A stretch of DNA of 64,000 bases from Betaproteobacteria bacterium (GCA_016861185.1 BOKW01000007.1:62001-126000), one strand, 5' to 3'; shown: positions 54,901 to 62,179, numbered from the stretch's first letter. Numbers and translations are program-made. The notes: generated by a model from the letters alone, not told the origin.

Positions 54901-55057
54901 GCAGGGTGCGCAGGAGAGCGTCACGCCGTACTCGCACTTCACCTTCCGCTTCCCGAAAGCGGGCGGTGCCAATGGCGTGATAGGCGACTACCTGTTCCGC
55001 GACATGGGCTCGTTCGGCAACGCGAGCGGCCTGTGGGGCATCCTGCGGGTCGAGTAG
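48914..55057 (+). CDS. Giant multicopper oxidase with permuted copper motifs (MofA/MnxG-like)
   Basis: A 2047-residue exported oxidase. ATG 48914 follows GGGAGGAG; a signal peptide runs to TSAAQAQ. Copper motifs: HVGFHVNG (His168, His172); HVFHLHNHQW (His499, His502, His504) as the HxxHxH motif; HCHFYPHFAQGM (His553-Cys554-His555, His559, Met564) as the HCHxxxHxxxxM type 1/type 3 motif; HIH (978-980); HDH (1108-1110); HEEEH (1405-1409); and FHGHIW (His1955, His1957). In ordinary multicopper oxidases the HxH motifs come first and HCH last; here HCH lies in the first third, so the order is permuted, as in the manganese oxidases MofA (Leptothrix) and MnxG. Size also fits that group. Mn(II) oxidation is an inference; it could oxidise another metal or phenolics. 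First gene of the cluster, divergent from regBA. Confidence 0.88.
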   Translation: MSNERDVAALRLNPIGAVRRPLLAATLLVAAFLATSAAQAQGTCARTLTADVVAFDQPLMYNRLGAANINGMMYALKRDVVFNDRGNPADSDNLKPLTQVTRTDLAGNVELRPDKRPRPLVLRIARGDCLQVTLTNLLTPLANPNKTPRPLDTPPFNVIVDEQVADRHVGFHVNGMQLVNSIADDSSFVGKNANSLTGADGSGSAQPRTQVYTLYGEKEGVFLVTSYGSTIGSDANQGNSSNGLFGQVIVEPKGARIYRSLVLEEEMRLVTTGRTASGHPVIDYEAIYPNQAPWTLEGKAGLPILNTLQGNAIVHSELEAMILGPNADGTFPPSTYPLESKNLRNPTIPNRLEPFRDFAQLWHDEPSATQAFPGFYNDPVFGYVLAGVKDGFMINFGSGGIGSEIIANRLGVGPMHDCLTCTYEEFFLTSFTVGDPALLVDVPANVGLEALAPGQAPDPAFVGPKANYALYPADPSNIHHTYIGDFVKFRNTHVGKEQHVFHLHNHQWLYNPNDDNANYLDAQGLGPGIGYTYEINFGGSGNRNKSAGDAIFHCHFYPHFAQGMWYHWRHYDVLEEGSLLDVSVAPRRDAAGALVAPVTVAGKPGTFHGLRWALKEGTPAAGARAHPDGEVIAGIPIVGIVPLPGKGMAPLPAKVTVKANPLTTPTGRPVGSLAQIDRTDMLGPDGIAGTADDKNPGYPFWIAGIEDVVGQRPPTPVLDMLDRAKATQLASSGNPLWAGIKPDQADGHDGGLPRSALQGYAAGGATEANVVSARDFTKIVGKAKPVYYPEEGTDAEKVAMRFHSVRAHSTVRMDLTTGQAVAGTFVTNGAPPAVGAPYHEPCVDDNGARLGAGFLGSFFSGEAGSAAASVGASLPGAGFMNTRGRSAFNADTPRKYKGANIQFDAILNKVGYHFPQQRIITLWEDAVPVINKEQPPEPLVMRLNTFDCAVYSHTNLVPEYYEMDDYQVRTPTDIIGQHIHLPKWDLTTTDGAANGWNYEDGTLAPGAVRERIHAINEWNFEHMCAGHDPVLPLESGQATPKPHVCPAGTLKAGETVTVPELTAKAHPYFGQFNRADWVGARTTMQRWFADPVVNTDGVDRGLGIIFTHDHYGPSSHQQIGLYATVLTQPAGSTWVHSETGQQLGAGPNGTGGRMDGGPTSWQAAILPPSSAPAGVTTQPETVGAFREFYFEFSDFQHAYEAGKYVGAGPDGRPLAAYAPPPAGFDPIAWIPNPGNVSGTTITDSFRVAINPPARFQINPLYPDLVVEARDCVKNAAGAVLLTRPCPQAIDVQDPGMHVVNYRNEPIALRVFDPDKVGPDGKRGMQADGIEGDLAFALASKIVNKDGTTAPINRKIAALNKSEQQLGFWTKTLNAPSAMDAGDPFTPMIRAYAGDTIRVKIQAGGHEEEHNASISGMKWLQGGSGHGKQPNAGWRGSQAAGISEQFTLAMPIVPPANTPTGGGTITQRDYLYNIDSSMDGWWSGTWGLVRAYDVLRSDLFALPNNTNVKPDRIANRRNFDGVCPTTAPVRNVSVVAILANDLLPNAGVTIRPAGTDNQHVGALLNGAGGTLVYNPRETEVGGKDAGEDAPALATLTHQGPIHDPTAMLWVRLEDLKPRGPATGACRDGRNMPGVANAECPVELKSGIRPEPLVLRANAGECVNLTIYNRLPEKAPDLPTLSNLMGVNKRDRDRPEGSIPFDNNLIRASTHVGISPQLPALDVRADLGVNVGANITQTVPPATLVNGKPKTNIGTFRWYVGDLASAPASGGNVNAVATPVEFGGFGLSPADKIKQGQKSMMGGMVALPPGSTWTEDAGQHAQATVTRTDGTTFRDFMLVMAKDLNQRYKDGAAVEHMNGEGLGIPEDSQENSNMAFNYGIEPLWFRFGILPQAPFGGAGCGPGCYGGVPNAHAAYSNSIAGNADPATPVFKAKAGDEVRIHSAVPHGTSRGTTLAFHGHIWQRDPYVCPGEARNGLAGACNMNTVGSRAIGDNPMGFAQGAQESVTPYSHFTFRFPKAGGANGVIGDYLFRDMGSFGNASGLWGILRVE

Positions 55058-55125
55058 GCGGAGCCGGCGAGAGGCGCGTAGCGACTCCCGGGCCGACGGG
55101 GCGTTTCGACGCGGCGAAGAAAAAC

Positions 55126-55149
55126 GGGGCGCGGTGCAAGCCGCGCCCC
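55126..55149. terminator. GC hairpin, terminator-like, after the oxidase gene
   Basis: GGGGCGCGG, loop TGCAAG, CCGCGCCCC: a 9-bp perfect stem. A run of A precedes it, so on the minus strand the U-run follows and the fit is better there; on the plus strand the T-run is missing. It may end antisense or convergent transcripts. This is one of two hairpins in the 470-nt gap (55058-55527), in which I see no gene. Confidence 0.55.
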
Positions 55150-55299
55150 ATTCCGTTTGCGCAGGTTCAGCTGGTCGTTGCACCCGACGGCCCAGGGTAT
55201 CGATCGCGGTGCGGCGGGCACCGACCAAGGGGATTCCGCGCGCGCGGTAAGTCCGAGCGCCCGATGCAGAACCAGAGGCGCAGTGGCATGCGGGGATTG

Positions 55300-55337
55300 A
55301 CGAGGGCGCGTCGCGCGCTGCGCCCTCGTTCGTTTTC
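55300..55337 (+). terminator. Probable terminator of the oxidase transcript
   Basis: ACGAGGGCGC, loop GTCGCGCGCT, GCGCCCTCGT, then TCGTTTTCTC. A 10-bp perfect stem with a modest T-run, in the plus direction. It lies 190 nt before the beta-propeller gene, so downstream genes may need partial read-through or a promoter in the last 150 nt of the gap. Confidence 0.6.
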
Positions 55338-55527
55338 TCCGACTCGAACGCGGCGCGGCGGCGGCTTCGGTCGCGCACGCCGCTGCGACAATGTGACGCA
55401 AACCCGCGCGGGAGATTGTCCGCTAACTTTCTCCAGGCATCGCTCTACATCGAGCGCGCCGTGCGCGGCGGCTTCGGAGACTCTGCCGTCCGGCCGTCCA
55501 CGCCTTCGCTGCTGAAGAGTCTCACGC

Positions 55528-57465
55528 ATGAAACCCGGTTCGAATGCACTCGCGGCTGTCCTTGCATGGTCTGCGGCGTGCGCCTGCCTCGCCGCGCAGC
55601 CGCCTGCCGAAGCGCAACCCGATTCGCGGCGTTACGTCAAGGACGGCATCGTCGTCGAGTTCGAAGCGCGACCCGCGGCGGGCGCGGCCGCCCTGACCGA
55701 AGACGAACTCGCCGAACTGCGCTTCAGCATCCGCGAGGCGGCGAGCGGCCGCCCCGTGCGCGGACTCGCGCCCGGTGCCTGGCTCGACGTCGCCGAGAAC
55801 CTGCGCAACAAGGAAGGCGCCGAGCAGAAGTCGTGCAAGGACAAGATCGCGCTGTACCTGAAGGGGATCGTCGGCATCCGCCCGCTGGTCGACCTGAACA
55901 GCTACTACGTCGTCGTGCTCAACCGTGACGCATCGCTGTCGATCGTCGATCCCAAGGTGTCGATGGTCGGCCGCACGAGCACGCTGGCGCGCGTGCCGCT
56001 CGCGCGCGCGGGTGCCGACCTGGCGCGCAGCGGCGACGATCGGCGCATCTTCGTGTCGATGCCGGCGGCCGGCCAGGTGGCGGTCGTCGAAGCCGATTCG
56101 TTCAAGGTGATCGCCAACGTGCGCGCCGGCCCGGGCGCGACGCGCCTGGCCCTGCAGCCCGACGGACGCTACCTGTGGGTCGGCAACAACGCGCCCGCGG
56201 GCGAGAAGGGCAGCGTCACGGTGATCGACGCCGACGCGCTCAAGCCCGTGGCGACGATCCCCGTCGGGCGCGGACACCACGAGATCGCGCTGTCGAGCGA
56301 CAGCCGCTGGGCCTTCGTCACCAACCGCGCCGACGGCAGCGTCACGGTGATCGATGTGCGCACGCTCGCGCCGGTGCGCGAGATCGCGCTCGGCGGGCAG
56401 CCGATTTCGCTCGCGTACTCGGCGCTCTCGCAACTGCTCTACGTCGCCGAAGCGCAGGCGGGCGTGCTGTACGCGATCCGTCCCGGCGACTTTTCCACGC
56501 AGGCGCGAATCGCGCTGGCGCCCGGGCTCGGGCCGATGCGCTTCACGCCCGACGGCCGCTGGGCCCTGGTGCTGAACACCGCGGACGACAAGGTCCACGT
56601 GATCGATCCTTCGAGCAATCGCGTCGTTCACGACATCGCCGTGCCCGGTCAGCCGTATCAGCTCGCGTTCACGCGCGCGTTCGCCTACGTGCGTTCGCTC
56701 GGCAGCGAGCGCGTCAGCATGATCAATCTGGCCACGCTCGGCCCCGGCAAGCAGCCGACGGTGCAGAGCTTCGCGGCCGGTGCGCGTCCGCCCAAGGCGG
56801 CCGGCGAACTGGTGATTGCCGACTCGATCGCGCCGGCGGCCGGCGACGCCGGCGTGCTCGTCGTCAACCCGGCCGACAACACGACGTACTTCTACATGGA
56901 AGGCATGAACGCGGCGGCGAGCAACTACCAGACGCAAGGCGCGGCCGCGCGCGCGGTCATGGTGGTCGATCGCAGCCTGCGCGAGATCGAGCCTGGCGTC
57001 TATGCGTCGCGGGTCAGGATGCCCGTCGCGGGGCGCTTCGACGTCGCGTTTTCTCTCGACTCGCCGCGCATGCTTCACTGCTTTGCGACGGAAGCCGCGG
57101 TGAATCCGCGCGGCGCCTCGGGACGCGCAGGCACCCGGCTCGAGTATCTCGTCGAGTCGCGGCGGGTCGACGCGGGCACCAGCGTGCCGGTCCGCTTCCG
57201 GATTCTCGACGGCGCGAAGCAGGAACCGCGGTCGGGTCTTGCGGATGTGCGCGTGATGGTGGTGCTCGCACCGGGCCGCGGGCGCACGGAACTCGCCGTG
57301 TCGGAGGTCGGCGACGGCATCTACGAGGCGCGAGCGACGTTCGCCGAGCCCGGCGCGTACTACGTCTACGTCGCGTCGGCGACGCTGCGAAAAGGCTTCG
57401 GCGAACTGCCTTTCCTGACGATGCAGGCCGTCGACGGCAAGCTTGCCGAGCGGGATCGCCGATGA
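55528..57465 (+). CDS. Exported beta-propeller (YVTN-type) protein of the oxidase cluster
   Basis: A 645-residue exported protein. Signal peptide at residues 1 to about 28. Residues about 120-420 repeat a YVTN/NHL-like blade pattern: VVVLNRDASLSIVDP, RRIFVSMPAAGQVAVVEADSFKVIANVRAGPGATRLALQPDGRYLWVGNN, VTVIDADALKPVATIPVGRGHHEIALSSDSRWAFVTNRADGSVTVIDV. Then a FixH/YtkA-like beta domain (about 530-640, DVRVMVVLAPGRGRTELAVSEVGDGIYEARATFAEPGAYYVYV) ends it. The propeller resembles cytochrome d1-type domains but has no heme c motif. It overlaps the first SCO gene (ATGA). Role probably in the periplasm with the oxidase; not a known enzyme. Confidence 0.8.
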   Translation: MKPGSNALAAVLAWSAACACLAAQPPAEAQPDSRRYVKDGIVVEFEARPAAGAAALTEDELAELRFSIREAASGRPVRGLAPGAWLDVAENLRNKEGAEQKSCKDKIALYLKGIVGIRPLVDLNSYYVVVLNRDASLSIVDPKVSMVGRTSTLARVPLARAGADLARSGDDRRIFVSMPAAGQVAVVEADSFKVIANVRAGPGATRLALQPDGRYLWVGNNAPAGEKGSVTVIDADALKPVATIPVGRGHHEIALSSDSRWAFVTNRADGSVTVIDVRTLAPVREIALGGQPISLAYSALSQLLYVAEAQAGVLYAIRPGDFSTQARIALAPGLGPMRFTPDGRWALVLNTADDKVHVIDPSSNRVVHDIAVPGQPYQLAFTRAFAYVRSLGSERVSMINLATLGPGKQPTVQSFAAGARPPKAAGELVIADSIAPAAGDAGVLVVNPADNTTYFYMEGMNAAASNYQTQGAAARAVMVVDRSLREIEPGVYASRVRMPVAGRFDVAFSLDSPRMLHCFATEAAVNPRGASGRAGTRLEYLVESRRVDAGTSVPVRFRILDGAKQEPRSGLADVRVMVVLAPGRGRTELAVSEVGDGIYEARATFAEPGAYYVYVASATLRKGFGELPFLTMQAVDGKLAERDRR

Positions 57466-58094
57466 GCATGCCGACGCGCGAGCGCTTCCCTGCGACGGGC
57501 CGGCGGATCGCGGTCGCGCTGCTGTTCGGCGCGCTGCACGGCGGAGCGCTGGCGCACGGCCAGCACGACCGCGCGAAGGCGAACCCGGAAACCGCTGCCG
57601 TGCAGGTGCGGCTGGCGGATACGCCGCTGATCGACCGCCACGGACGCGAGCGCCGACTGAAGTCCGACGTGCTCGGCGATCGCGTGACGGTCGTGAACTT
57701 CGTCTACACGACGTGCACGACGATCTGTCCGATCACGTCCGCGACGTTCGCACAGTTGCAGGAGCGGCTCGGGGCGCGACTCGGCGGGCAGGTCCAACTC
57801 GTCTCGATCACGCTCGATCCGCAGCGGGATACCTCGGCGCGGCTGGATGCGTACGCGGCCAAGCACGACGCCGGTGCGCACTGGACCTGGCTGACGGGTC
57901 GCAAGGATGCGATCGACTCGGTACTGAAGGCGTTCGGCGCGTATACGCCCAGTCCGGAGAATCATCCGGCGATGGTGATGGTGGGCGACGCCCACTCAGG
58001 GCGATGGACGCGTCTGTACGGCTTTCCGAGTGTCGCGGAGATCCTCGCCGAGGTCGGGCGGCGGACGGCCGAACGCGCGGCAGCGGCGCGGTGA
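57462..58094 (+). CDS. SCO1/SenC-family copper chaperone, copy 1
   Basis: A 210-residue thioredoxin-fold protein exported by an N-terminal signal (RRIAVALLFGALHGGALAHG). The copper/thiol motif CTTIC (CxxxC) is in VNFVYTTCTTICPITSATFAQLQERLG, with the distal His in ENHPAMVMVG. Such proteins deliver copper to cytochrome oxidase or other copper sites. His-rich AHGQHDR follows the signal. It overlaps the preceding gene by 4 nt. In this cluster its likely client is the multicopper oxidase. Confidence 0.93.
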   Translation: MSMPTRERFPATGRRIAVALLFGALHGGALAHGQHDRAKANPETAAVQVRLADTPLIDRHGRERRLKSDVLGDRVTVVNFVYTTCTTICPITSATFAQLQERLGARLGGQVQLVSITLDPQRDTSARLDAYAAKHDAGAHWTWLTGRKDAIDSVLKAFGAYTPSPENHPAMVMVGDAHSGRWTRLYGFPSVAEILAEVGRRTAERAAAAR

Positions 58095-58116
58095 TGCGCG
58101 GGCCGAGCGCGACGCC

Positions 58117-59652
58117 ATGAGGACGCGAGCCGCCGCAACGATCGCCGTCGTCCTCGTCGCTCTTGCGTCCGCGTCGGCCGCGGACGATGCCGGGACCGAT
58201 CTCGGCCGGCGCATCTACCACGAGGGCCGCGCCGCAGGCGGCGAACCGGTGCGCGCACTGCTCGGCTCCGCGAGCACGCCGTTGAGCGGATCGGCGGTGG
58301 CTTGCGGCAACTGCCACGGCGCCGACGGGCGGGGTCGTCCGGAGGGGGGCGTGCTGCCGCCCGACATCACCTGGGACGAACTGACCAAGCCCTACGGCCA
58401 TCAGCATCCGAGCGGACGCCGGCACGGCCCGTTCGACGAACGCAGCTTTGCGCGCGCCGTCACCGAAGGCGTCGATCCGAACGGCGGGCGCATCGATGCG
58501 GCGATGCCGCGCTACGCGCTGTCCGTCTCCGAAGTCGCCGCGCTGACGATCTACCTGAAAGCGCTCGCACGCGAGCGGGATCCGGGCGTCTCCGAGGCGA
58601 CGATCCGGCTCGGGACGGTGTTGCCCGACGCCGGGCCGGCCGGCGAGATCGGGCGCGCGATCCGCGCGATGCTGCGCGCCTACGTCGGCGATCTGAACGA
58701 GCGGGGCGGCGTGCACGGGCGCCGTCTGGAACTGGTCGTCGCCGGAGATCTCGAGCAGGCGGCAAAACGCTTCGGCGAGAAGCCCGTGTTTGCGCTCGTG
58801 AGCCCATACGCGGTCGGGTCCGAGGCGCGTCTGTTGCAGTTCGCCGCCGAACGCCGGCTCGGGTTGATCGGCCCGTTCACGCTGGCGGCCACGCCCGATG
58901 CGTCGCTGCAGACCTTCTTCCTGCTGCCCGGCGAAGCGGATCTTGCGCGCGTGCTGCTGGAATTCGCGGCCCGCAACGCCGGACTGCGTTCGCAGCGCTG
59001 GGCCGCGTTGGTGCCGGATCCCGACGGGTCGACCGCGCAGGCGCTGCGCAACGAATGCCGGCGGCGCGAGTGCGGCGGTCTCGAGGTACTGCCCGCGAGC
59101 GCGGCGCTCGATCCGGGTGCGGTCGCGCGGCTGATGCATCTCGGGATCGAAGGCGTGCTGTTTGCCGGCAGCGAGCGCGAATTCGCGGCGCTGACCGCCG
59201 CCGCCGACCGCATGGGGTGGCATCCGTCGATCTACACCCCCGTCGCGGGCCTGGCCCGCGCGATGACGGCGGCGCCGCCCGCGTTTGCGGGGCGGCTCTT
59301 CGGGGCCTACCCGATGCGCGCGGACGCGCCGCAGACCAGCGCGGCGGCGCGCAGCTTCGAGACGCTGCGCCGCGACCGCGGGCTCGGCGACCAGCACGCG
59401 GCCGCGCAGCGGTTTGCGTACGCGGCGATGGCGATCGTCGAGGAAGGCTTGCGGCAGGCCGGCCGCGACGTGAGTCGCGAGCGCTTCGCGCGCGCCGTCG
59501 AAAGCCTGCACCGGTTCGACGCGGGGCCGCTGCCGCCGATCAGTTACGGTCCGGGCCGCCGCGTCGGCGCGCTCGGCGGATACGTCGTCGCGATCGAGCC
59601 GCAGGGCGGCTTCAAACCGGTGTCCGACTGGATCGCGATCGAGCAACGTTGA
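58117..59652 (+). CDS. Cytochrome c domain fused to a periplasmic ligand-binding protein
   Basis: A 511-residue exported fusion. Signal peptide to about residue 22. Residues about 25-150 are a class I cytochrome c: heme site CGNCH (Cys63, Cys66, His67) and a likely distal Met130 in AAMPRYALSVSEVAALTIYLKALARE. Residues about 160-511 form a type I periplasmic-binding fold of the Leu/Ile/Val-receptor kind: IRLGTVLPDAGPAGEIGRAIRAMLRAYVGDLNERGGVHGRRLELVVAGDLEQA, LIGPFTLAATPDASLQTFFLLPGEADLARVL. A heme domain joined to a ligand-binding domain is unusual and suggests ligand-gated or sensor-like electron transfer. It lies between two SCO genes. Confidence 0.9.
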   Translation: MRTRAAATIAVVLVALASASAADDAGTDLGRRIYHEGRAAGGEPVRALLGSASTPLSGSAVACGNCHGADGRGRPEGGVLPPDITWDELTKPYGHQHPSGRRHGPFDERSFARAVTEGVDPNGGRIDAAMPRYALSVSEVAALTIYLKALARERDPGVSEATIRLGTVLPDAGPAGEIGRAIRAMLRAYVGDLNERGGVHGRRLELVVAGDLEQAAKRFGEKPVFALVSPYAVGSEARLLQFAAERRLGLIGPFTLAATPDASLQTFFLLPGEADLARVLLEFAARNAGLRSQRWAALVPDPDGSTAQALRNECRRRECGGLEVLPASAALDPGAVARLMHLGIEGVLFAGSEREFAALTAAADRMGWHPSIYTPVAGLARAMTAAPPAFAGRLFGAYPMRADAPQTSAAARSFETLRRDRGLGDQHAAAQRFAYAAMAIVEEGLRQAGRDVSRERFARAVESLHRFDAGPLPPISYGPGRRVGALGGYVVAIEPQGGFKPVSDWIAIEQR

Positions 59653-59680
59653 AGGGCACGCGCTGAACGGAGGATCGGAC

Positions 59681-60322
59681 ATGATCGGTCGGTGGATGGG
59701 GTGGTTTGCACTGGTGGTCGGCGGTGCAGCGGCGGCGGCGCACGACGGCCGTGCAGCACCGGCGCAGAAGGACGCGATCGCGCCGGTGGCGGGTACGGCC
59801 GCCGCGGCGGGCACGCGCGACGCGCGCGCGTACTTCACCGACCTCGAACTGCGCACGCACGACGGGCGCCAGGTGCGTTTCTATTCGGACGTGCTCGAAG
59901 GCCGCACGGTGCTGATCAACGTCATCTACACCAACTGCCGGGACGCGTGCCCGCTGATCACGCAGCGGCTGAACGAAGTGCGCGCACTGATCGGCGAGCG
60001 CTTCGGCCGCGACGTGCACTTCGTGACGCTGACCTCGGATCCCGAGCGCGATTCCCCGGCGACCCTGCGCGAATTCGCGGCGAAGCAGAGCGCCGACGTC
60101 GCCGGCTGGACCTTCCTGACCGGCGAGCGCGCGAACGTCGAACACATTCTGAAGAAGCTCGGGCAGTTCTCCCAGACGGTCGAGGCGCATTCGACGCTGC
60201 TGATCGCCGGCAACGTCGGCGCCAAGCGCTGGAGCAAGATCCGCCCCGATGCGCCGCCGCTGGCGATCGCCGAACGGCTGACGCTCCTGGCCGACGCCGA
60301 CCGCACGGCGGCGCCGCGCTGA
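59681..60322 (+). CDS. SCO1/SenC-family copper chaperone, copy 2
   Basis: A 213-residue thioredoxin-fold protein with a signal peptide at the N-terminus. CRDAC (CxxxC) in VLINVIYTNCRDACPLITQRLNEVRALIG marks the copper site, and EAHSTLLIAGN carries the distal His. It differs clearly from copy 1 and is not a recent duplicate. It starts 28 nt after the cytochrome fusion with an AACGGAGG site. Two SCO proteins in one cluster suggest delivery to two kinds of copper site in the oxidase or separate thiol-reductase and chaperone roles. Confidence 0.92.
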   Translation: MIGRWMGWFALVVGGAAAAAHDGRAAPAQKDAIAPVAGTAAAAGTRDARAYFTDLELRTHDGRQVRFYSDVLEGRTVLINVIYTNCRDACPLITQRLNEVRALIGERFGRDVHFVTLTSDPERDSPATLREFAAKQSADVAGWTFLTGERANVEHILKKLGQFSQTVEAHSTLLIAGNVGAKRWSKIRPDAPPLAIAERLTLLADADRTAAPR

Positions 60323-60343
60323 CGCGGCGCGACGAGGCGGCCG

Positions 60344-61297
60344 ATGCGTCGCGGTTTGACGCTGTTCGCCGTGCTGATGGCGGCCGCTGCGGCGGCCGTT
60401 GCGCAAGTGCCCGTGGCGAGCGTCAACGGCGTGAAGATCTCGTCGGAGGCGCTCGATCGCCGCTTCGACGAGCACCTGCGGGCGCGCAACATGAACATCG
60501 CGCGGCTGCAGCGGCCCGACCGCGTGCGCGAAATGAAGCGCGCCGCGCTGGACGAGCTGATCCACGAGGAACTGCTGTGGCAGCAGGCACAGCGCGAGAA
60601 CCGCATCGCGAGCGACGACGATGTCGAGCGCGCGCTGGCGCAGGCGGTCGAGCGGGCCGGCTCGCGCGAGCGGTTCCTGAACGGCATCGCGCGGCAGGGT
60701 TTCGACGAAGCCGGCTACCGGCGGCACGTACGGCGCATGCTGTCGGCGGATCTGGCCGCGCAGCGGCTCGTCGACGGGCGCGTGCAGGTGCCCGATGCGG
60801 AGGTCGAGGCTTTCTATCGCGCGAATGCGCAGACGTTCGAGCAGCCTGAACGGGTGCTCGTGCGCGAGATCATGCTGCACGTCCCGCGGGACGCGGATGC
60901 GGAGGCGCGCAACGCGGCGCGTCAACGGATGCAGGCGGTCGCCACGCAACTGGCGGCCGGCGCGGATTTCGCCGAGCTGGCGCGGCGCTATTCACAACAT
61001 CCGACCCGCCAGTGGGGCGGGGCGCACGATCCCGTTGCGCGCGGCCAGCTTGCACCGGCGCTCGACGATGTGGCGTTCGCGCTTCGACCGGGACAGACCT
61101 CGGGCATCGTCGAAACGGCCGATGGCCTCCACCTGTTGCGCGTCGACGAGCGCAGACCCGCGCAAACGGTGCCGCTCGAAGCCGTGCGCGAACGCATCCG
61201 CGAGCATCTGCTCGCGACGCGTGGCCGGCAGGCGCTCGAACGGGAACTGGCTGCGCTGCGCGCGCGCAGCCGCGTCGAGATCCTGGTTCCGCTATGA
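60344..61297 (+). CDS. Parvulin-type peptidyl-prolyl isomerase (SurA/PpiC-like)
   Basis: A 317-residue exported folding factor. Signal peptide MRRGLTLFAVLMAAAAAAVAQ. SurA-type N-domain (VASVNGVKISSEALDRRFDEHLRARNMNIA, then KRAALDELIHEELLWQQA). One parvulin domain from about residue 175: VLVREIMLHVPRDADAEARNAARQRMQAVATQLAAGADFAELARRYSQHPTRQWGGAHDPVARGQLAPALDDVAFALRPGQTSGIVETADGLHLLRVDER. Last gene of the plus-strand cluster, 21 nt after the second SCO gene. It may fold the very large oxidase or other periplasmic proteins. Confidence 0.9.
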   Translation: MRRGLTLFAVLMAAAAAAVAQVPVASVNGVKISSEALDRRFDEHLRARNMNIARLQRPDRVREMKRAALDELIHEELLWQQAQRENRIASDDDVERALAQAVERAGSRERFLNGIARQGFDEAGYRRHVRRMLSADLAAQRLVDGRVQVPDAEVEAFYRANAQTFEQPERVLVREIMLHVPRDADAEARNAARQRMQAVATQLAAGADFAELARRYSQHPTRQWGGAHDPVARGQLAPALDDVAFALRPGQTSGIVETADGLHLLRVDERRPAQTVPLEAVRERIREHLLATRGRQALERELAALRARSRVEILVPL

Positions 61298-61317
61298 AAC
61301 GCGCGGCGCCGCGCCGC

Positions 61318-61722
61318 TCATAGGCCGGTCATGCACTGCGTTGCGGCGATCACCGCGTTGTTGATGCCGGTGGCGTCGTCGAGCTTCGGCTTGGCTGCGC
61401 CGGCGAGCGCCGTGGCCGTATCCGAAATGTCGCCGAGCTTCTGGATCGCGTCGCTCCACTTGCCGGCGACCGCTTTGCTGTAGGCGGACTCCAGCTTGGC
61501 GAGCAGGTTCGACTTGTCGGTCGTCGCCCGATTGCCGAGGAAGCTCGCCGAGTTGATCGCCGTTTCGACGGCGGTGAGCGACTGGCCGACGGTCCCGAGC
61601 GCGGCGTTGGAGCACGCGCGGATGTCCGCGAAGGGCCCGGCCTGGGCCGCCAGCGGCACTCCCGCCGAAGCGAACAGCGCGACGGTCAGGCTCGTACGGA
61701 GGATGGACTGTGCGATCGACAT
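61318..61722 (-). CDS. Small exported helical protein, unknown (paralogue A)
   Basis: A 134-residue protein, convergent with the isomerase gene. Signal peptide to about AAQAG. The mature part has Cys at ADIRACSNAAL and NAVIAATQCMTGL near the two ends, which would close a helical bundle with one disulfide, and many Ala/Lys residues (NLLAKLESAYSKAVAGKWSDAIQKLGDISDTATALAG). It shares this layout with the gene at 61820-62179. Not recognised. Confidence 0.7.
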   Translation of the reverse strand: MSIAQSILRTSLTVALFASAGVPLAAQAGPFADIRACSNAALGTVGQSLTAVETAINSASFLGNRATTDKSNLLAKLESAYSKAVAGKWSDAIQKLGDISDTATALAGAAKPKLDDATGINNAVIAATQCMTGL

Positions 61723-61819
61723 GGACGGACTCCTGTTGCGGGTGGTGGGGGCGCGCTCCGCGTCGACGTGCGTCCGCAGCGGCGGACTGCGTGGCGCGCC
61801 GATTCGTTTCGTGTCGGCG

Positions 61820-62179
61820 CTAGCGCCCGATGTTGTTGATGCAGGCGATCGTCTCGTTCGACGACAGCATCAGATCGCTCAGCTTGTACGTGCTGGTGGG
61901 CGCGAAGCTGACCTGCGTGAGCTTGGTCTGATAGTCGGCGAGCTTCTGTGTCGAGTCGACGAACTTCGACAGCGCGAACTTTGCCTGCGCTTCCGTGACC
62001 TTGCCGAGCAGCGCGCGCTCGTCCTTGTCCGCGTTGCGCCCGATCAGCTCGACCTGGTTGGTCTGTCCCTCGAGCGCAGTCAGCATCCATTTGCACTGCT
62101 CGACCGTCGTCGCCGCGGCTGTGCCCGCGCCGAAGGCGAGCGCGAACGCGGCAAGTGATCGGCGGGTTCTTTTCGACAT
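61820..62179 (-). CDS. Small exported helical protein, unknown (paralogue B)
   Basis: A 119-residue protein starting at ATG 62179 behind GGGAGATCACGC. Signal peptide ends AGTAAAT. Mature part: Cys in TVEQCKWMLTALEGQTNQVELIGRN, helices (LLGKVTEAQAKFALSKFVDSTQKLADYQTKLTQV), Cys in NETIACINNIGR. The same order (Cys, helix, KL.. helix, IN..AC ending) as its downstream neighbour suggests a tandem paralogue pair, probably co-transcribed. The gap upstream, 62180-62474, holds no other gene that I can support. Confidence 0.7.
   Translation of the reverse strand: MSKRTRRSLAAFALAFGAGTAAATTVEQCKWMLTALEGQTNQVELIGRNADKDERALLGKVTEAQAKFALSKFVDSTQKLADYQTKLTQVSFAPTSTYKLSDLMLSSNETIACINNIGR

Noticed and set aside
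53180..55378. 732-codon minus-strand open frame at the end of the oxidase
   Set aside because: Same antisense effect of high GC; composition is that of a shadow frame.
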